Translations under genes and position numbers: made by a program
Shown here: positions 52,401 to 59,300 of the stretch, in pieces
Layout of the letters: each line of letters opens with the position of its first letter
Numbering within the stretch: position 1 is the first letter of the stretch
The notes under the pieces: model-generated
What the model saw: only the letters and a program-made list of their open reading frames with translations
Databases searched by the model: none
Told to the model about the DNA's origin: nothing
Source: Phylloscopus collybita
Lineage: Eukaryota > Chordata > Aves > Passeriformes > Phylloscopidae
Length of the DNA: 64,000 bases
NCBI GenBank assembly: GCA_027886175.1
Contig: JAJNNQ010000018.1
Location: forward strand, 20,937,001 to 21,001,000
Direction: 5' to 3'

Positions 52401-53324
52401 AATCAAAGGAGAAATGTTATGGAGGAAAGATTTCCTTCATTTGAAAAAGTGACACTGACATATTATTAAAAAGGACTTTCAAACAGCACCTAACAATACT
52501 TTGCATACATTTCTCACCTAAATTTTTTTAGCTGCTAGAGGGAAGTTTAGAATGAAAGACTGCTTAAAATGCCACTTTTATTTTCTTCTGATTTTAAATA
52601 GATTGTGTGAAAGTATTCGATCTGATCACTTCTAGATTTACTATATTGATCACAATCTTATCAGTGAGATCTTTTCTCCCTCTGAGTGAACCTTAAATAT
52701 TGACTTTTGCTGACTAAAAAGGATTGATGTCACTTTTTTAGAAAGGAAAAATACTTTAAATTCTGTCAACATATAATAGAGAGGAAAAGGTAATCTGAAA
52801 GGAAGGCCTATCTCTTGGTGCCTATGTGCAGTAATTCAGTGTAAATTTCCATGTCTTGTGCTTCTGATTTAAAAAAAATAGAATTATATAAAAGAAAATC
52901 ACTTCTCACATATAATTATCAACCAAAATATGTCTTTTGGGTCTCTTGGAAATCAAGTTATATTCTCTTAATGTATCTGAATGTCCTCTATTATTATTAT
53001 TATTATTATTATTCAGCCAGCTACAAATGAGTAATCTGTGACTCCAAAGATAATTTGATCAGTGAAGATTTATGTCCTCTTATTTTTATTAGAATTCTTT
53101 ACTTTTTATTGTACCTTTTTTTTAAATGTAGACTAAGCTTCAGTGGCTGTGTGAGGAGGTAAAGGAAAGAGAAAGTAAGGAAAAGAAGCTACGATGCTAC
53201 TTGCTGCAAAGCCGAGAACAGCTCAAGCACTTGACACAGATAAAGGAGACTGAACATCAGTCTCTCTTTAAACAGATAAAAAGCCAAGAAAAACTTTTGG
53301 AAGAAGTTCACAGAGAAAAAAGAG
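7325..53324 (+). CDS. CEP128: CEP128, centrosomal protein of 128 kDa, 5' part of gene (17 coding exons, incomplete at 3' end)
   Basis: The gene is recognised from the conceptual protein joined over 17 exons, which follows vertebrate CEP128 from the initiator methionine to the segment ending HREKR. The CDS starts at 7339; about 938 codons are present. The first 160 residues are polar, serine-rich and basic, and are probably disordered. From about residue 163 onward the chain is almost unbroken heptad-like coiled coil rich in E, K, Q and L, without membrane segments or a signal peptide. CEP128 is known to sit at subdistal appendages of the mother centriole and at the basal body, where it supports recruitment of other appendage proteins and modulates TGF-beta/BMP signalling at the cilium. 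Intron phases in order are 0,0,1,0,2,0,0,0,0,1,0,0,0,0,0,0,1, and the frame is continuous across all of them. About 155 C-terminal residues are expected beyond the window. The gene assignment is firm; exact splice use is read by eye. Confidence 0.95.
7483..8865 (+). other. CEP128 intron after coding exon 1
   Basis: This 1.4 kb phase-0 intron is AT-rich. A pyrimidine-rich stretch lies near 8648-8672. I see no gene, RNA or recognisable transposon. Confidence 0.85.
8866..8952 (+). CDS. CEP128: CEP128 coding exon 2 (residues 49-77)
   Basis: The acceptor TTTAAG|GAT and donor ACT|GTGAGT bound 29 codons in phase 0. The peptide includes [19 protein letters not shown], which corresponds to a conserved N-terminal CEP128 segment. 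Confidence 0.95.
8953..10345 (+). other. CEP128 intron after coding exon 2
   Basis: This 1.4 kb intron is unremarkable and AT-rich. No gene or clear repeat was recognised. Confidence 0.85.
10346..10472 (+). CDS. CEP128: CEP128 coding exon 3 (residues 78-119, phase 1 end)
   Basis: The acceptor TTCTGCAG is strong and the donor is TCAG|GTAAAA. The exon encodes [17 protein letters not shown], then a serine-rich stretch with SDLDGEG, both CEP128 signatures. It ends in phase 1, and the split glycine codon is completed in the next exon. Confidence 0.95.
10473..11479 (+). other. CEP128 intron after coding exon 3
   Basis: This 1.0 kb intron contains a T/G-rich low-complexity tract at 10641-10738. 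Nothing else is recognised. Confidence 0.85.
10641..10738 (+). repeat. T/G-rich low-complexity tract
   Basis: The coding strand holds almost only T and G here, with TTTTG units and an eight-G run near 10684-10691. It generates a spurious Phe/Val/Gly-rich ORF. Confidence 0.85.
11480..11601 (+). CDS. CEP128: CEP128 coding exon 4 (residues 120-160)
   Basis: The acceptor CTCCTACAG and donor CAG|GTACAA give 122 nt, which restores phase 0. The peptide [19 protein letters not shown] matches CEP128 closely. It is followed by the basic-serine patch [12 protein letters not shown], a plausible target for basophilic kinases (inference). Confidence 0.95.
11602..14301 (+). other. CEP128 intron after coding exon 4
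   Basis: This 2.7 kb intron carries a sense CR1 fragment at 11921-12258. A T-rich then C-rich run lies near 13727-13755. No other gene was recognised. Confidence 0.8.
11921..12258 (+). mobile_element. CR1 LINE 3' fragment, sense
   Basis: The sequence has the usual CR1 3' region order: an AGAAGACTGAGAGGAGATCT start, then a GGAAGAACTTC-like block, ACTGCCCAGGGAGGT, a CACCTGGACAAGTTCCTGTG block, and the GGATGATCT / GGTCCCTTCCAGCC tail. The terminal octamer repeat is lost. It is 5'-truncated and noncoding. Confidence 0.9.
14302..14393 (+). CDS. CEP128: CEP128 coding exon 5 (residues 161-190, phase 2 end)
   Basis: The acceptor ATTTACAG|CTG and donor CG|GTATAA bound 92 nt. The peptide [20 protein letters not shown] is very close to CEP128. 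This is where the long coiled-coil region begins. The split arginine codon is completed by the next exon. Confidence 0.95.
14394..15114 (+). other. CEP128 intron after coding exon 5
   Basis: This 0.7 kb phase-2 intron is the shortest in the gene here. Nothing notable was seen. Confidence 0.85.
15115..15187 (+). CDS. CEP128: CEP128 coding exon 6 (residues 191-215)
   Basis: The acceptor is TATGAAG|G and the donor ATG|GTGAGT. Joined to the previous exon it reads [17 protein letters not shown], continuing the coiled coil in phase 0. The acceptor tract is T/A-rich and not strongly pyrimidine, but the frame and homology support it. Confidence 0.92.
17360..17466 (+). repeat. T/G-rich low-complexity tract
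   Basis: The coding strand is nearly all T and G with GTGTGTGTG and a long T run (17422-17434). It produces a spurious Phe/Val/Cys-rich frame. Confidence 0.8.
20378..20409. repeat. Perfect inverted repeat, 13-bp arms, 6-nt loop
   Basis: The arm CTTTCTTAATAGC at 20378-20390 is exactly complementary to GCTATTAAGAAAG at 20397-20409, with loop TTTAGT. It is intronic and lies in no recognised repeat. Confidence 0.95.
21969..22085 (+). CDS. CEP128: CEP128 coding exon 7 (residues 216-254)
   Basis: The acceptor CCTTTTGAAG and donor GAG|GTATGC bound 39 codons in phase 0. The peptide [20 protein letters not shown] and then [18 protein letters not shown] is a highly conserved coiled-coil block of CEP128. 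Confidence 0.96.
23293..23343. repeat. Two abutting perfect hairpins
   Basis: TTCATATGATC (23293-23303) pairs with GATCATATGAA (23311-23321) over a 7-nt loop. ATGATCACA (23321-23329) then pairs with TGTGATCAT (23335-23343) over a 5-nt loop. The two structures share base 23321. Confidence 0.95.
23534..23572. repeat. Perfect inverted repeat, 15-bp arms, 9-nt loop
   Basis: CTTTCTAAAATACAG at 23534-23548 is exactly complementary to CTGTATTTTAGAAAG at 23558-23572. This is the longest perfect short-loop hairpin I found in the window. Confidence 0.95.
25965..26050 (+). repeat. Old sauropsid-type interspersed repeat fragment
   Basis: The stretch containing CTTGGTCAAACCAGAAGTTC, a TTTAGCCTGACC segment and AGGCAGTGG resembles a widespread bird/reptile repeat whose core reads like GGTCAGACCA ... 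CATCTAGCCCAGTATCC ... CAGTGGCC. The match is diverged and from memory, so the family name is left open. Confidence 0.4.
26732..26754 (+). repeat. (TATC)n short tandem repeat
   Basis: A slightly interrupted run of TATC units, about five in number. Confidence 0.85.
29124..29210 (+). CDS. CEP128: CEP128 coding exon 8 (residues 255-283)
   Basis: The acceptor CTCTAAAG and donor CAG|GTAAGA bound 29 codons in phase 0. The peptide [20 protein letters not shown] corresponds to the ALKKQEAKADE block of human CEP128. Confidence 0.94.
29211..30654 (+). other. CEP128 intron after coding exon 8
   Basis: This 1.4 kb phase-0 intron has a TTTG-rich run near 29988-30013. No gene or mobile element was recognised. 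Confidence 0.85.
30655..30729 (+). CDS. CEP128: CEP128 coding exon 9 (residues 284-308)
   Basis: The acceptor ATGAAAG|CTT and donor CAG|GTAAAT bound 25 codons. The peptide begins [20 protein letters not shown] and ends LLHQ, matching CEP128. The acceptor has a poor pyrimidine tract immediately upstream, with a better one about 15 nt away. Confidence 0.94.
30730..31920 (+). other. CEP128 intron after coding exon 9
   Basis: This 1.2 kb intron is very AT-rich with no recognised features. Confidence 0.85.
31921..32053 (+). CDS. CEP128: CEP128 coding exon 10 (residues 309-352, phase 1 end)
   Basis: The acceptor TATCTTTTAG and donor GCAG|GTACAA bound 133 nt. It encodes [20 protein letters not shown], then a less heptad-like part ([15 protein letters not shown]) that probably breaks the coiled coil. 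It ends in phase 1. Confidence 0.94.
32054..33847 (+). other. CEP128 intron after coding exon 10
   Basis: This 1.8 kb phase-1 intron contains a T/G-rich tract with an 11-G run (33455-33604), and ends in a tandem NAGNAG acceptor. Confidence 0.85.
33455..33604 (+). repeat. T/G-rich low-complexity tract with G11 run
   Basis: Long T runs alternate with GG/GGG, ending in eleven consecutive G at 33586-33596. The G-rich strand is the transcript-sense strand, so the pre-mRNA would be G/U-rich. It lies 250 nt upstream of coding exon 11. Confidence 0.9.
33848..34008 (+). CDS. CEP128: CEP128 coding exon 11 (residues 353-406)
   Basis: The acceptor is TTTACAG|TAG|CTG, a NAGNAG pair; the first AG gives start 33848, the second 33851. 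Both keep the frame and differ only by one residue. The donor CAG|GTAAGT is ideal. The peptide has [20 protein letters not shown] and [19 protein letters not shown], which match CEP128. Confidence 0.95.
34009..38640 (+). other. CEP128 intron after coding exon 11
   Basis: This 4.6 kb intron begins with a (TTTG)n run near 34047-34068. A 9-bp hairpin with a 3-nt loop lies at 38004-38024. No gene or clear transposon was seen. Confidence 0.8.
38641..38991 (+). CDS. CEP128: CEP128 coding exon 12 (residues 407-523)
   Basis: The acceptor GATTCCAG and donor CAG|GTAAGA bound 117 codons in phase 0. The peptide is continuous coiled coil with [38 protein letters not shown], and [19 protein letters not shown]. 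The lone tryptophan in RQWK is shared with human CEP128. Confidence 0.97.
38992..42185 (+). other. CEP128 intron after coding exon 12
   Basis: This 3.2 kb intron carries a sense CR1 tail at 41354-41522. A T-rich tract near 41060-41090 precedes it. No other feature was recognised. Confidence 0.8.
41354..41522 (+). mobile_element. CR1 LINE 3' end, sense
   Basis: Seen in order are a GATTGCCCAAACAGGTTGG block, GGAGATATTCAAGAACCATC, GGTTGGACCAGATGACCC, and a terminal ATTCTGTG repeat (two copies). The end of the element is intact, and its 5' part is missing. Confidence 0.9.
42186..42836 (+). CDS. CEP128: CEP128 coding exon 13 (residues 524-740)
   Basis: This is the largest exon here: 217 codons in phase 0 between acceptor TTTCCTAG and donor AAG|GTACTT. 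It encodes uninterrupted coiled coil, with [40 protein letters not shown] and [19 protein letters not shown] as clear CEP128 matches. Read-through past the donor would add 28 unrelated residues before a stop. Confidence 0.97.
43083..43640 (+). mobile_element. CR1 LINE ORF2 (reverse transcriptase region) fragment, sense, decayed
   Basis: The sequence is a degenerate piece of non-LTR reverse transcriptase. Recognisable are a GTLSLPG-like segment, the [12 protein letters not shown] motif (43433-43468), and the SGVLQGS motif close to 43584-43604. The frame is broken by stops and indels, so no protein is made. It is internal rather than 3'-terminal. Confidence 0.88.
44456..44479. repeat. Perfect inverted repeat, 10-bp arms, 4-nt loop
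   Basis: AATAGTATTA (44456-44465) pairs with TAATACTATT (44470-44479) over four T. Confidence 0.9.
46642..46806 (+). CDS. CEP128: CEP128 coding exon 14 (residues 741-795)
   Basis: The acceptor TACCATCAG and donor AAG|GTAAAA bound 55 codons. The peptide has [19 protein letters not shown] and [19 protein letters not shown], matching CEP128. Confidence 0.96.
47564..47592. repeat. Perfect inverted repeat, 12-bp arms, 5-nt loop
   Basis: TTAAGCATGCAA (47564-47575) is exactly complementary to TTGCATGCTTAA (47581-47592), with loop TCCTG. Confidence 0.95.
48445..48745 (+). mobile_element. CR1 LINE 3' end, sense
   Basis: The sequence follows the CR1 tail: a CTTGTCTCCCAGTTAGCAAG-type block, GGAGATTTAGTTTGGATATT, an AGGCTATCTAGGGAAGTGGT block, CTTGGCAGTG, and the ending ATGATTCTATGATTCC. 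The last two octamer-like repeats mark the 3' terminus. Diverged and noncoding. Confidence 0.9.
49674..49850 (+). CDS. CEP128: CEP128 coding exon 15 (residues 796-854)
   Basis: The acceptor TTTCACTCCAG is strong and the donor is AAA|GTAATT. It has 59 codons in phase 0, encoding [20 protein letters not shown] and then [19 protein letters not shown], where the coiled coil is interrupted. Both parts match CEP128. Confidence 0.96.
49851..51406 (+). other. CEP128 intron after coding exon 15
   Basis: This 1.6 kb intron has T runs near 50063-50076 and 50382-50397 followed by a C-rich stretch at about 50410-50440. A 109-codon minus-strand ORF at 50530-50859 is not recognised. Confidence 0.8.
51407..51466 (+). 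CDS. CEP128: CEP128 coding exon 16 (residues 855-874)
   Basis: This small exon of 20 codons lies between acceptor TTTTTCACAG and donor AAG|GTAATA. It encodes [20 protein letters not shown]. The DPHRWLAE core is the conserved noncoiled linker of CEP128 and secures the call despite the size. Confidence 0.93.
51528..51600 (+). mobile_element. CR1 LINE 3' tail remnant, sense
   Basis: GTGTCCCTACACATGGCAGG, GGTTGGAACTAAGGTGATCC and TTAAGGTCC are the last typical blocks of a CR1 tail. Only about 70 bp remains. Confidence 0.8.
52989..53013 (+). repeat. (TTA)n trinucleotide repeat
   Basis: About eight uninterrupted TTA units about 120 nt upstream of coding exon 17. Confidence 0.95.
53132..53324 (+). 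CDS. CEP128: CEP128 coding exon 17 (residues 875-938, phase 1 end)
   Basis: The acceptor AATGTAG|ACT and donor AGAG|GTATGT bound 193 nt. It encodes [20 protein letters not shown], then [16 protein letters not shown], a conserved coiled coil of CEP128. It ends in phase 1; in the human protein the next residue is aspartate (GAT/GAC), which fits a split G|AY codon. The remaining C-terminal exons are not in the window. Confidence 0.95.
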
Positions 53325-56300
53325 GTATGTTACTGGTTGTATTTTAAATGGAATAAAAAAGGGAGAAATAAAAGGGAGAAAGAATTTAAAATTCTATTTA
53401 TTATAATTTCTATGGCACATTCATTTTATCAACTAGTTTTTTCAAACTGCAGTGGGCTGGTGATAACCAAGAATAAGGTTTCATTTGTGGATTTTTGTTA
53501 TCCCTTGCTGACAAAAAAGGCAAATGCAATGAGCTGTGTTTCAAACCAATACGGTGGCTGAATAACACATGAGTTTACATCATGCACAGTGGATATAGAA
53601 ATTATTTCCCAGCTGTACCATCTGGGACATTGCACGACCTGGGCAAAAAGGGATTATACAGGAGTCTGAGGCAGCCTGAGTTAGACTGCTATTTGCACAG
53701 CTTGCTGTGTCATGGTACGATCTTTCACTGTATTCTGTTCTCTCAGTTTTGAAGGAAAGGTATCACCTTTTAGGTTTTCTACAGAAATCTTGTTCCGGTC
53801 TTTATTCAGGACTCCATACTGATATAACTGGACAGAATAAGTATTCTCTTTTATTATTTTGTTCATTGTCACTTTGTGCTGATTGATGTAGATTCAGATA
53901 AGAGTAAAACTTTTAGTAAGTGTAGTTATAGCTTCTAGTAGCTGACTTATTATTGAAAATGTTTTGTGAACTGTAGCAAAAACAAAACTGCCTGGTTTTG
54001 GCAAGAACAGAGTTAATTCTCTTCCTAGTAGTGAAACATGCTGTAATTGGGATTTGATATGAGAGTAATGTTGATAGCACACTGATGATTTAGTTGTTGC
54101 ACCCTAAGTCAATGACTTTTCAGTTTTCCACTCTCTGATAGTGAGAAGGTGCACAAATAGCTGCAAGGGAGCATGGCCAGGCCAGGGGAACTGGCAAAGG
54201 GATATTGCATATATTAAAACATTATTCCCAGTGTACAAACACAGGAGAGCTGTCTGGAAGGAGCCAATCACAGCTGGAGAAGGGGCTGGACATTTCTTGG
54301 TGGTGAGCAATGATATTGTACATCACTTGGGGTTTTTTTGGTTTTATTTCCATCATTTTTGACGTGTGCAAGTCAGAACAGTGCATGTGACAGTGTATGC
54401 AAGAATAATGGACTTACAGTCTCCACGTGAATTTAATTGATTTGTTTTACAGTCATGTCTACTTAGATTTTTCTTTTTAATTTGAAAATTATGACCTTCA
54501 TTATACCAAATCAGTTATTTTTTAGAAGTTGTAGAAGATAGAGAAATAATAGAATGTATATCTGTTAATGTGAGTTTTGAGTACTGTTGTTCACCAAGGG
54601 ATACATTTAAATGTTTAAAAAAGTTTTTTATTTTAAAAAAAGGGTGCAAGGCAAAATCTGACTGGTTTTATATCTTGAACAAATACTTGTTCATACTGAA
54701 TGAAAAGCCCAGCCTTGATTATGATGTAAGTAATAGAATGTAAACACATAAATAGTTTAATGGATAAATGACTTGAACATGAAAATTGGAAAAGCTACTT
54801 TACCAGAGGGAAAAAAGAAAACACAGCTAAAAGCATAAAAAGGTGTTCAACAGAAAGGAGAATGCAATCCATCAAAATGAAAAAAAATACATAAATTAAG
54901 GATACAGGCTTATCTTACTATGTTCCTTACAGCCTATGTTGGTAGGCTTTTCTTACTTAAACATAGAAAATGGAAGTACTTACGCAATACTCAGGCACCC
55001 AGTAATGAAATTATGGGCAAATCTCAGGTGCAGGAAGAAAGACAATGAAAGCAGAATGTATTCTATTGATTAAAAACCCCTTCACTTTTTTTTTTTTTTT
55101 TTTAATACGGAAGTATCCTTTACATTATTGCTAAAGAAAATGGATATTCAGTCAAGTTTGATCACATGGATGAAAATATTTTCTGCTGTAATGATGCAGA
55201 TTTTAGATGGAGCATTTTTGTCAGATTCTGTGAATTACCATGAATATCCATGGATGTGGTTGACTGTCCCCACTGACACAAACCGCTTGTCTGAGTACCT
55301 GATATAATCTGAAAATACTCCATTAATTTAAGTTCACATAAATCAAAACTTATGAAAATGAGACAGAGAAATTGTATTCTCAAGAAACTAATTTGTTTAT
55401 TTTCTTTCTGTGGATCTGAAAGTGTAGTTTACTCATGGGGATTTTGGGAGAAAGAATAAAAAGAGAGATCTATGGTGAACATATCAAAAGTAAGCGGCAT
55501 AAATATTTAAATTGCTTTGTGGATAAACATGTTTAAGGAAGTTTTATTAGCTTAACTAGGTCTACCGAAACTTGTAACTATGTATTTTTTGTCTTTTCCC
55601 TTCACCAAAGCATTTGTAAATACCTAGGATTTTGTAGGCTTTTGAAACCTCCATATGAATCTCTGTAAAAGTGTTAGCATTATCACAGTGGTACCTGTGG
55701 TGATATCAACTGGCTGTCCATGTGGTATAATCCTGAGCAAAACAAGTGAGCTAACATAAAGATTCATGAATGAAAAAACAGAATGAAGCAAAATACGGTT
55801 GTGAAACATGGAGTTTCAGGATTGTATACAAAGTAGCAGAAGTTTCAAAGTTATCTGGTGATGCTTCAAGATCAGCTACATTTGTCTTCCGTTCTTGTTA
55901 AGAGTATCATGATGGAGAGTTTAGAAATTCAGAAGTCTAGCAATATTTATAAGTACAGAAGAACTGAAGAAGATGTGAGTTCTGATTTCAGGTTTGTAAA
56001 TTGGTACTTTGGATACAGTTCACTACCTAACATCTAGCATGCTACACAATGGGATATTTCAGTAAGTAACAACTTGGATTCAGTTTTTCCTCTTAGAGTG
56101 ATTTTGGTCTTACAATCAAATTTATTTCACTAGCATTGAACTAGGTATTCACTATGTTAACAAAATGGGCAAAGGTCTGAGGAAATAAAATGCGTAAGTT
56201 CCGGTTTCTAAACTAAGAATTTAATTTGCATTCTGGAATCACTGAGCATGCCATGGTGTTCTTAAGATCAATTAAAAAATTACTTTAAGTAACAAGAATT

Positions 56301-59300
56301 TTATTTTTATTATTTCTTAATGTCATTGTCAGCAATTGTACCCAAGATCTGGCACAAATTTGTTTCATTTATTGCATTTCTATATGATCTAGTCAGACTG
56401 TGCAGTCTGAAAAGCTCATCATTCAAATCAGTGAAAGTCTATATTTGATCCTGGGTGGACCCATTGGTTTTATAAACTCAAATTTACTTTAATTGCCTTT
56501 CCAAGAAAATCTTGGAATATATTGACATGTATATAAGCTAGATATAATGTGTTATATAGTGGTGGACATGAAGTCTGCACAGTTCTTTTGTTTCAGGATG
56601 ACATACTACTACTTCAGAGAAGACACAGATAGTCAACAAATAAATGTTTAGCAAAATAAGACCTGACATATTTGACCGTATCTGGTGTTTTTTACAATGG
56701 AACAATGTTAGTATGGCTGTAGTGATGTAAGAAGAGGAGATGCATTGCTACTATTTACAGACTGATTTAATTTATCTCAAAATATTCTGCAAATACAGTT
56801 TTGCACAAAGTCCTGGGTGATGCAGGACATATTCTGTACCAGTTATCAGTGTCTACTGAGATAATGCTCTATTATCACATTTGATTTATTACATAGAGTT
56901 TCTCTTATATAGATATAATATATATACCTATACTGCTATATATATACTGCTAGCTAAAGCATAAGAAGGTAACAGTTGTAGTCCTGAGCTGTGATAACTA
57001 ATGTTAGATGCTTTTGTCACAAGCACAAAACTGTATTGGTCAAGTGTGTGGTGTTTTTCTTTATGTATTAACTTTATCACTCATGCATTTATCATTGTGC
57101 ATTGTCTTAAATTTGAGGATACAAAAACCAAATTTTGAAATACTTACATTTTAGCTGGTATTATTGATGGTGTCAATTCTATGAATCATACAGTTACCTC
57201 TAATTTGATTACTTTAAACAAGTAAAATTTACAAAGATTTTGGTGATTTGTGAGGCAAGACATCAGTTTATTTTAATTTTTTTTTTCTTCTGTTAGGTTC
57301 AGTCAGGATTATCTGTTATTCAACTGCTGTGGATAACGTAAACTCAAAAGAGCCTGTTATATTAAAGTAGATTAAAAATGTAGGTAAAACTTTGCTTTGA
57401 CAAAACCTTATCTTCCAAATTATATTCCTGTTTTTTCTGTTTTAAAGTCAGTAGGTCCAATTTTTGTTTGAGTCAGGAACACTAAAGCAAAAAGAGTAAA
57501 AATTTAAAATAAGAAACAGTGTAGTACGTTGAGTGTAAATATACTGACACTGGGTATTAAATTAAATTATCTGTTATTAAATTGAGGAAAAGTACGAGAT
57601 TGGGAACCAGTGAAAATCAGAATACTGTAAAATCTTTCTATTATGACCTATTATGTTTCATTTAATAGTAAAGTACATACGCTGTTTTGAAGACAACTTT
57701 AAGCCTGATTCTGCCCTTTCAGCTTCCTTACTTTTTTATTAAATTTCTTTTTCTCATATATTGCATGATACTGCCCTTGTATGAGCAAGAGTCCTTTCTG
57801 TGGCAATAAGAAACATCACAAGGTATTTTCAGGTCATCTTTTATTGAACAGTGAATGGGAGCATCAACTAGAGAGAACACTCTTTTAAGCATACATACAG
57901 GAAGGAATCTGAAGGATTTCAGAGAAACTCTTCACAGTACTTGGTTTTCATAGTGAGCTTCAAAATGCATAGAGTTGAAATATCATTACTATTAAAATGA
58001 TATATTTCTTCTTAATAGTGTTCTTGCCCTTTAAATAGTGCTTGGCTTTTTTAATGTCATGGGGGAGGGAGGAGGGAGGACTTCTAAGTTATTTTAAACT
58101 TTGCCAAAATGAACCTGCGTTCAGAGTCTTAGAAGAATGGAAATAATCCCAAATCATTTAGAAATCTTGCCCTGTGGACTTTTTTTTAATAAGAAAACTG
58201 GAAATATCTGACTGGACATGCATTGCTGTAATTATTTAGTATTTTTTCGGAGCCATTTTAATTTGACATTATCTTTTTATGCACTCATAAAAATATGGCT
58301 GCCATTGTAAGAAAGAGAAGGTAAGAGGTGGGATCAAACTATAGCTAAGATGTTTTTAAGACTTCCTTTGATTTCTTTTTTCTTTCTGAATCAAATACTT
58401 TAGATGATTACCTGAAACTTATGTACAGTTTTTTTGGTTTGGAAAGCATGATTAGTCCTTTAAGTTACTGAGTTTGTACTGCTCATTAACAGTAAGAGAC
58501 TAAATTTATTAGTTTTATTTATTAGTTTACCTGCACATACTGGACACTAAATCAAAATTAAGAAAAGTAACCTGGAAGATGGGGATTCAGTGTATATTAA
58601 ATAATTAAAATGTATTATTTAATTTTTTCTTTATTTTATGAATTATGACTTTTTTTCTTTAAACCAAGATAAAATATCTGATGTTCTGTGAACTAGTGGT
58701 TTTTTTGTTGTTTTTTTTTACTGCTGTTGAAATGATGGCATTGCATTCTTTATAAGCATAATTACAGCTTAGCAGTGATATAACACTGTATAATAAGGAG
58801 AATCTTATAATCAACTGTACAACTTTATCAGGACTCCTTGAATTAATATGAAAGGTGCTGCCATGCTTTAGGTTATGTACTATGTTTTTATACCAGACTG
58901 ATATCACCATTTTAAACCAGCTATTAAATTTAAAAAAACCCAACCAAAAAGCCCTACCCCAAGCAACACAGGCACTTCCACACTTGTCTTGAATTTAATA
59001 TTTTTCTGAAAAGTATATAACAGAAGCATGCTATCTCTCATTTATTCTTCTTTAGGTAACAATGATGTCCTGAAGAAACTCTATAATATCTGAAAAGATG
59101 TCAGTTCATGTAAATAATATGCTGTCTTATATGAAATAAAACTGAACCAAGGGCTCTGTGTTCCTCTCCTGTTGTGCCTATTCCCTTGGTCAAAGGCATC
59201 TTAGTCTGAAATACAAATGAATCATGTTGGAAATTTGAACAGAAATGAAAAGAAATGCTATCTAAAATTTAGTATAGTAACATTTTTGAAATTAAAGGAA

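Larger units (their letters stand above)
51467..53131 (+). other. CEP128 intron after coding exon 16
   Basis: This 1.7 kb intron holds a short CR1 tail near 51528-51600 and an (ATT)n repeat at 52989-53013. Confidence 0.8.
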
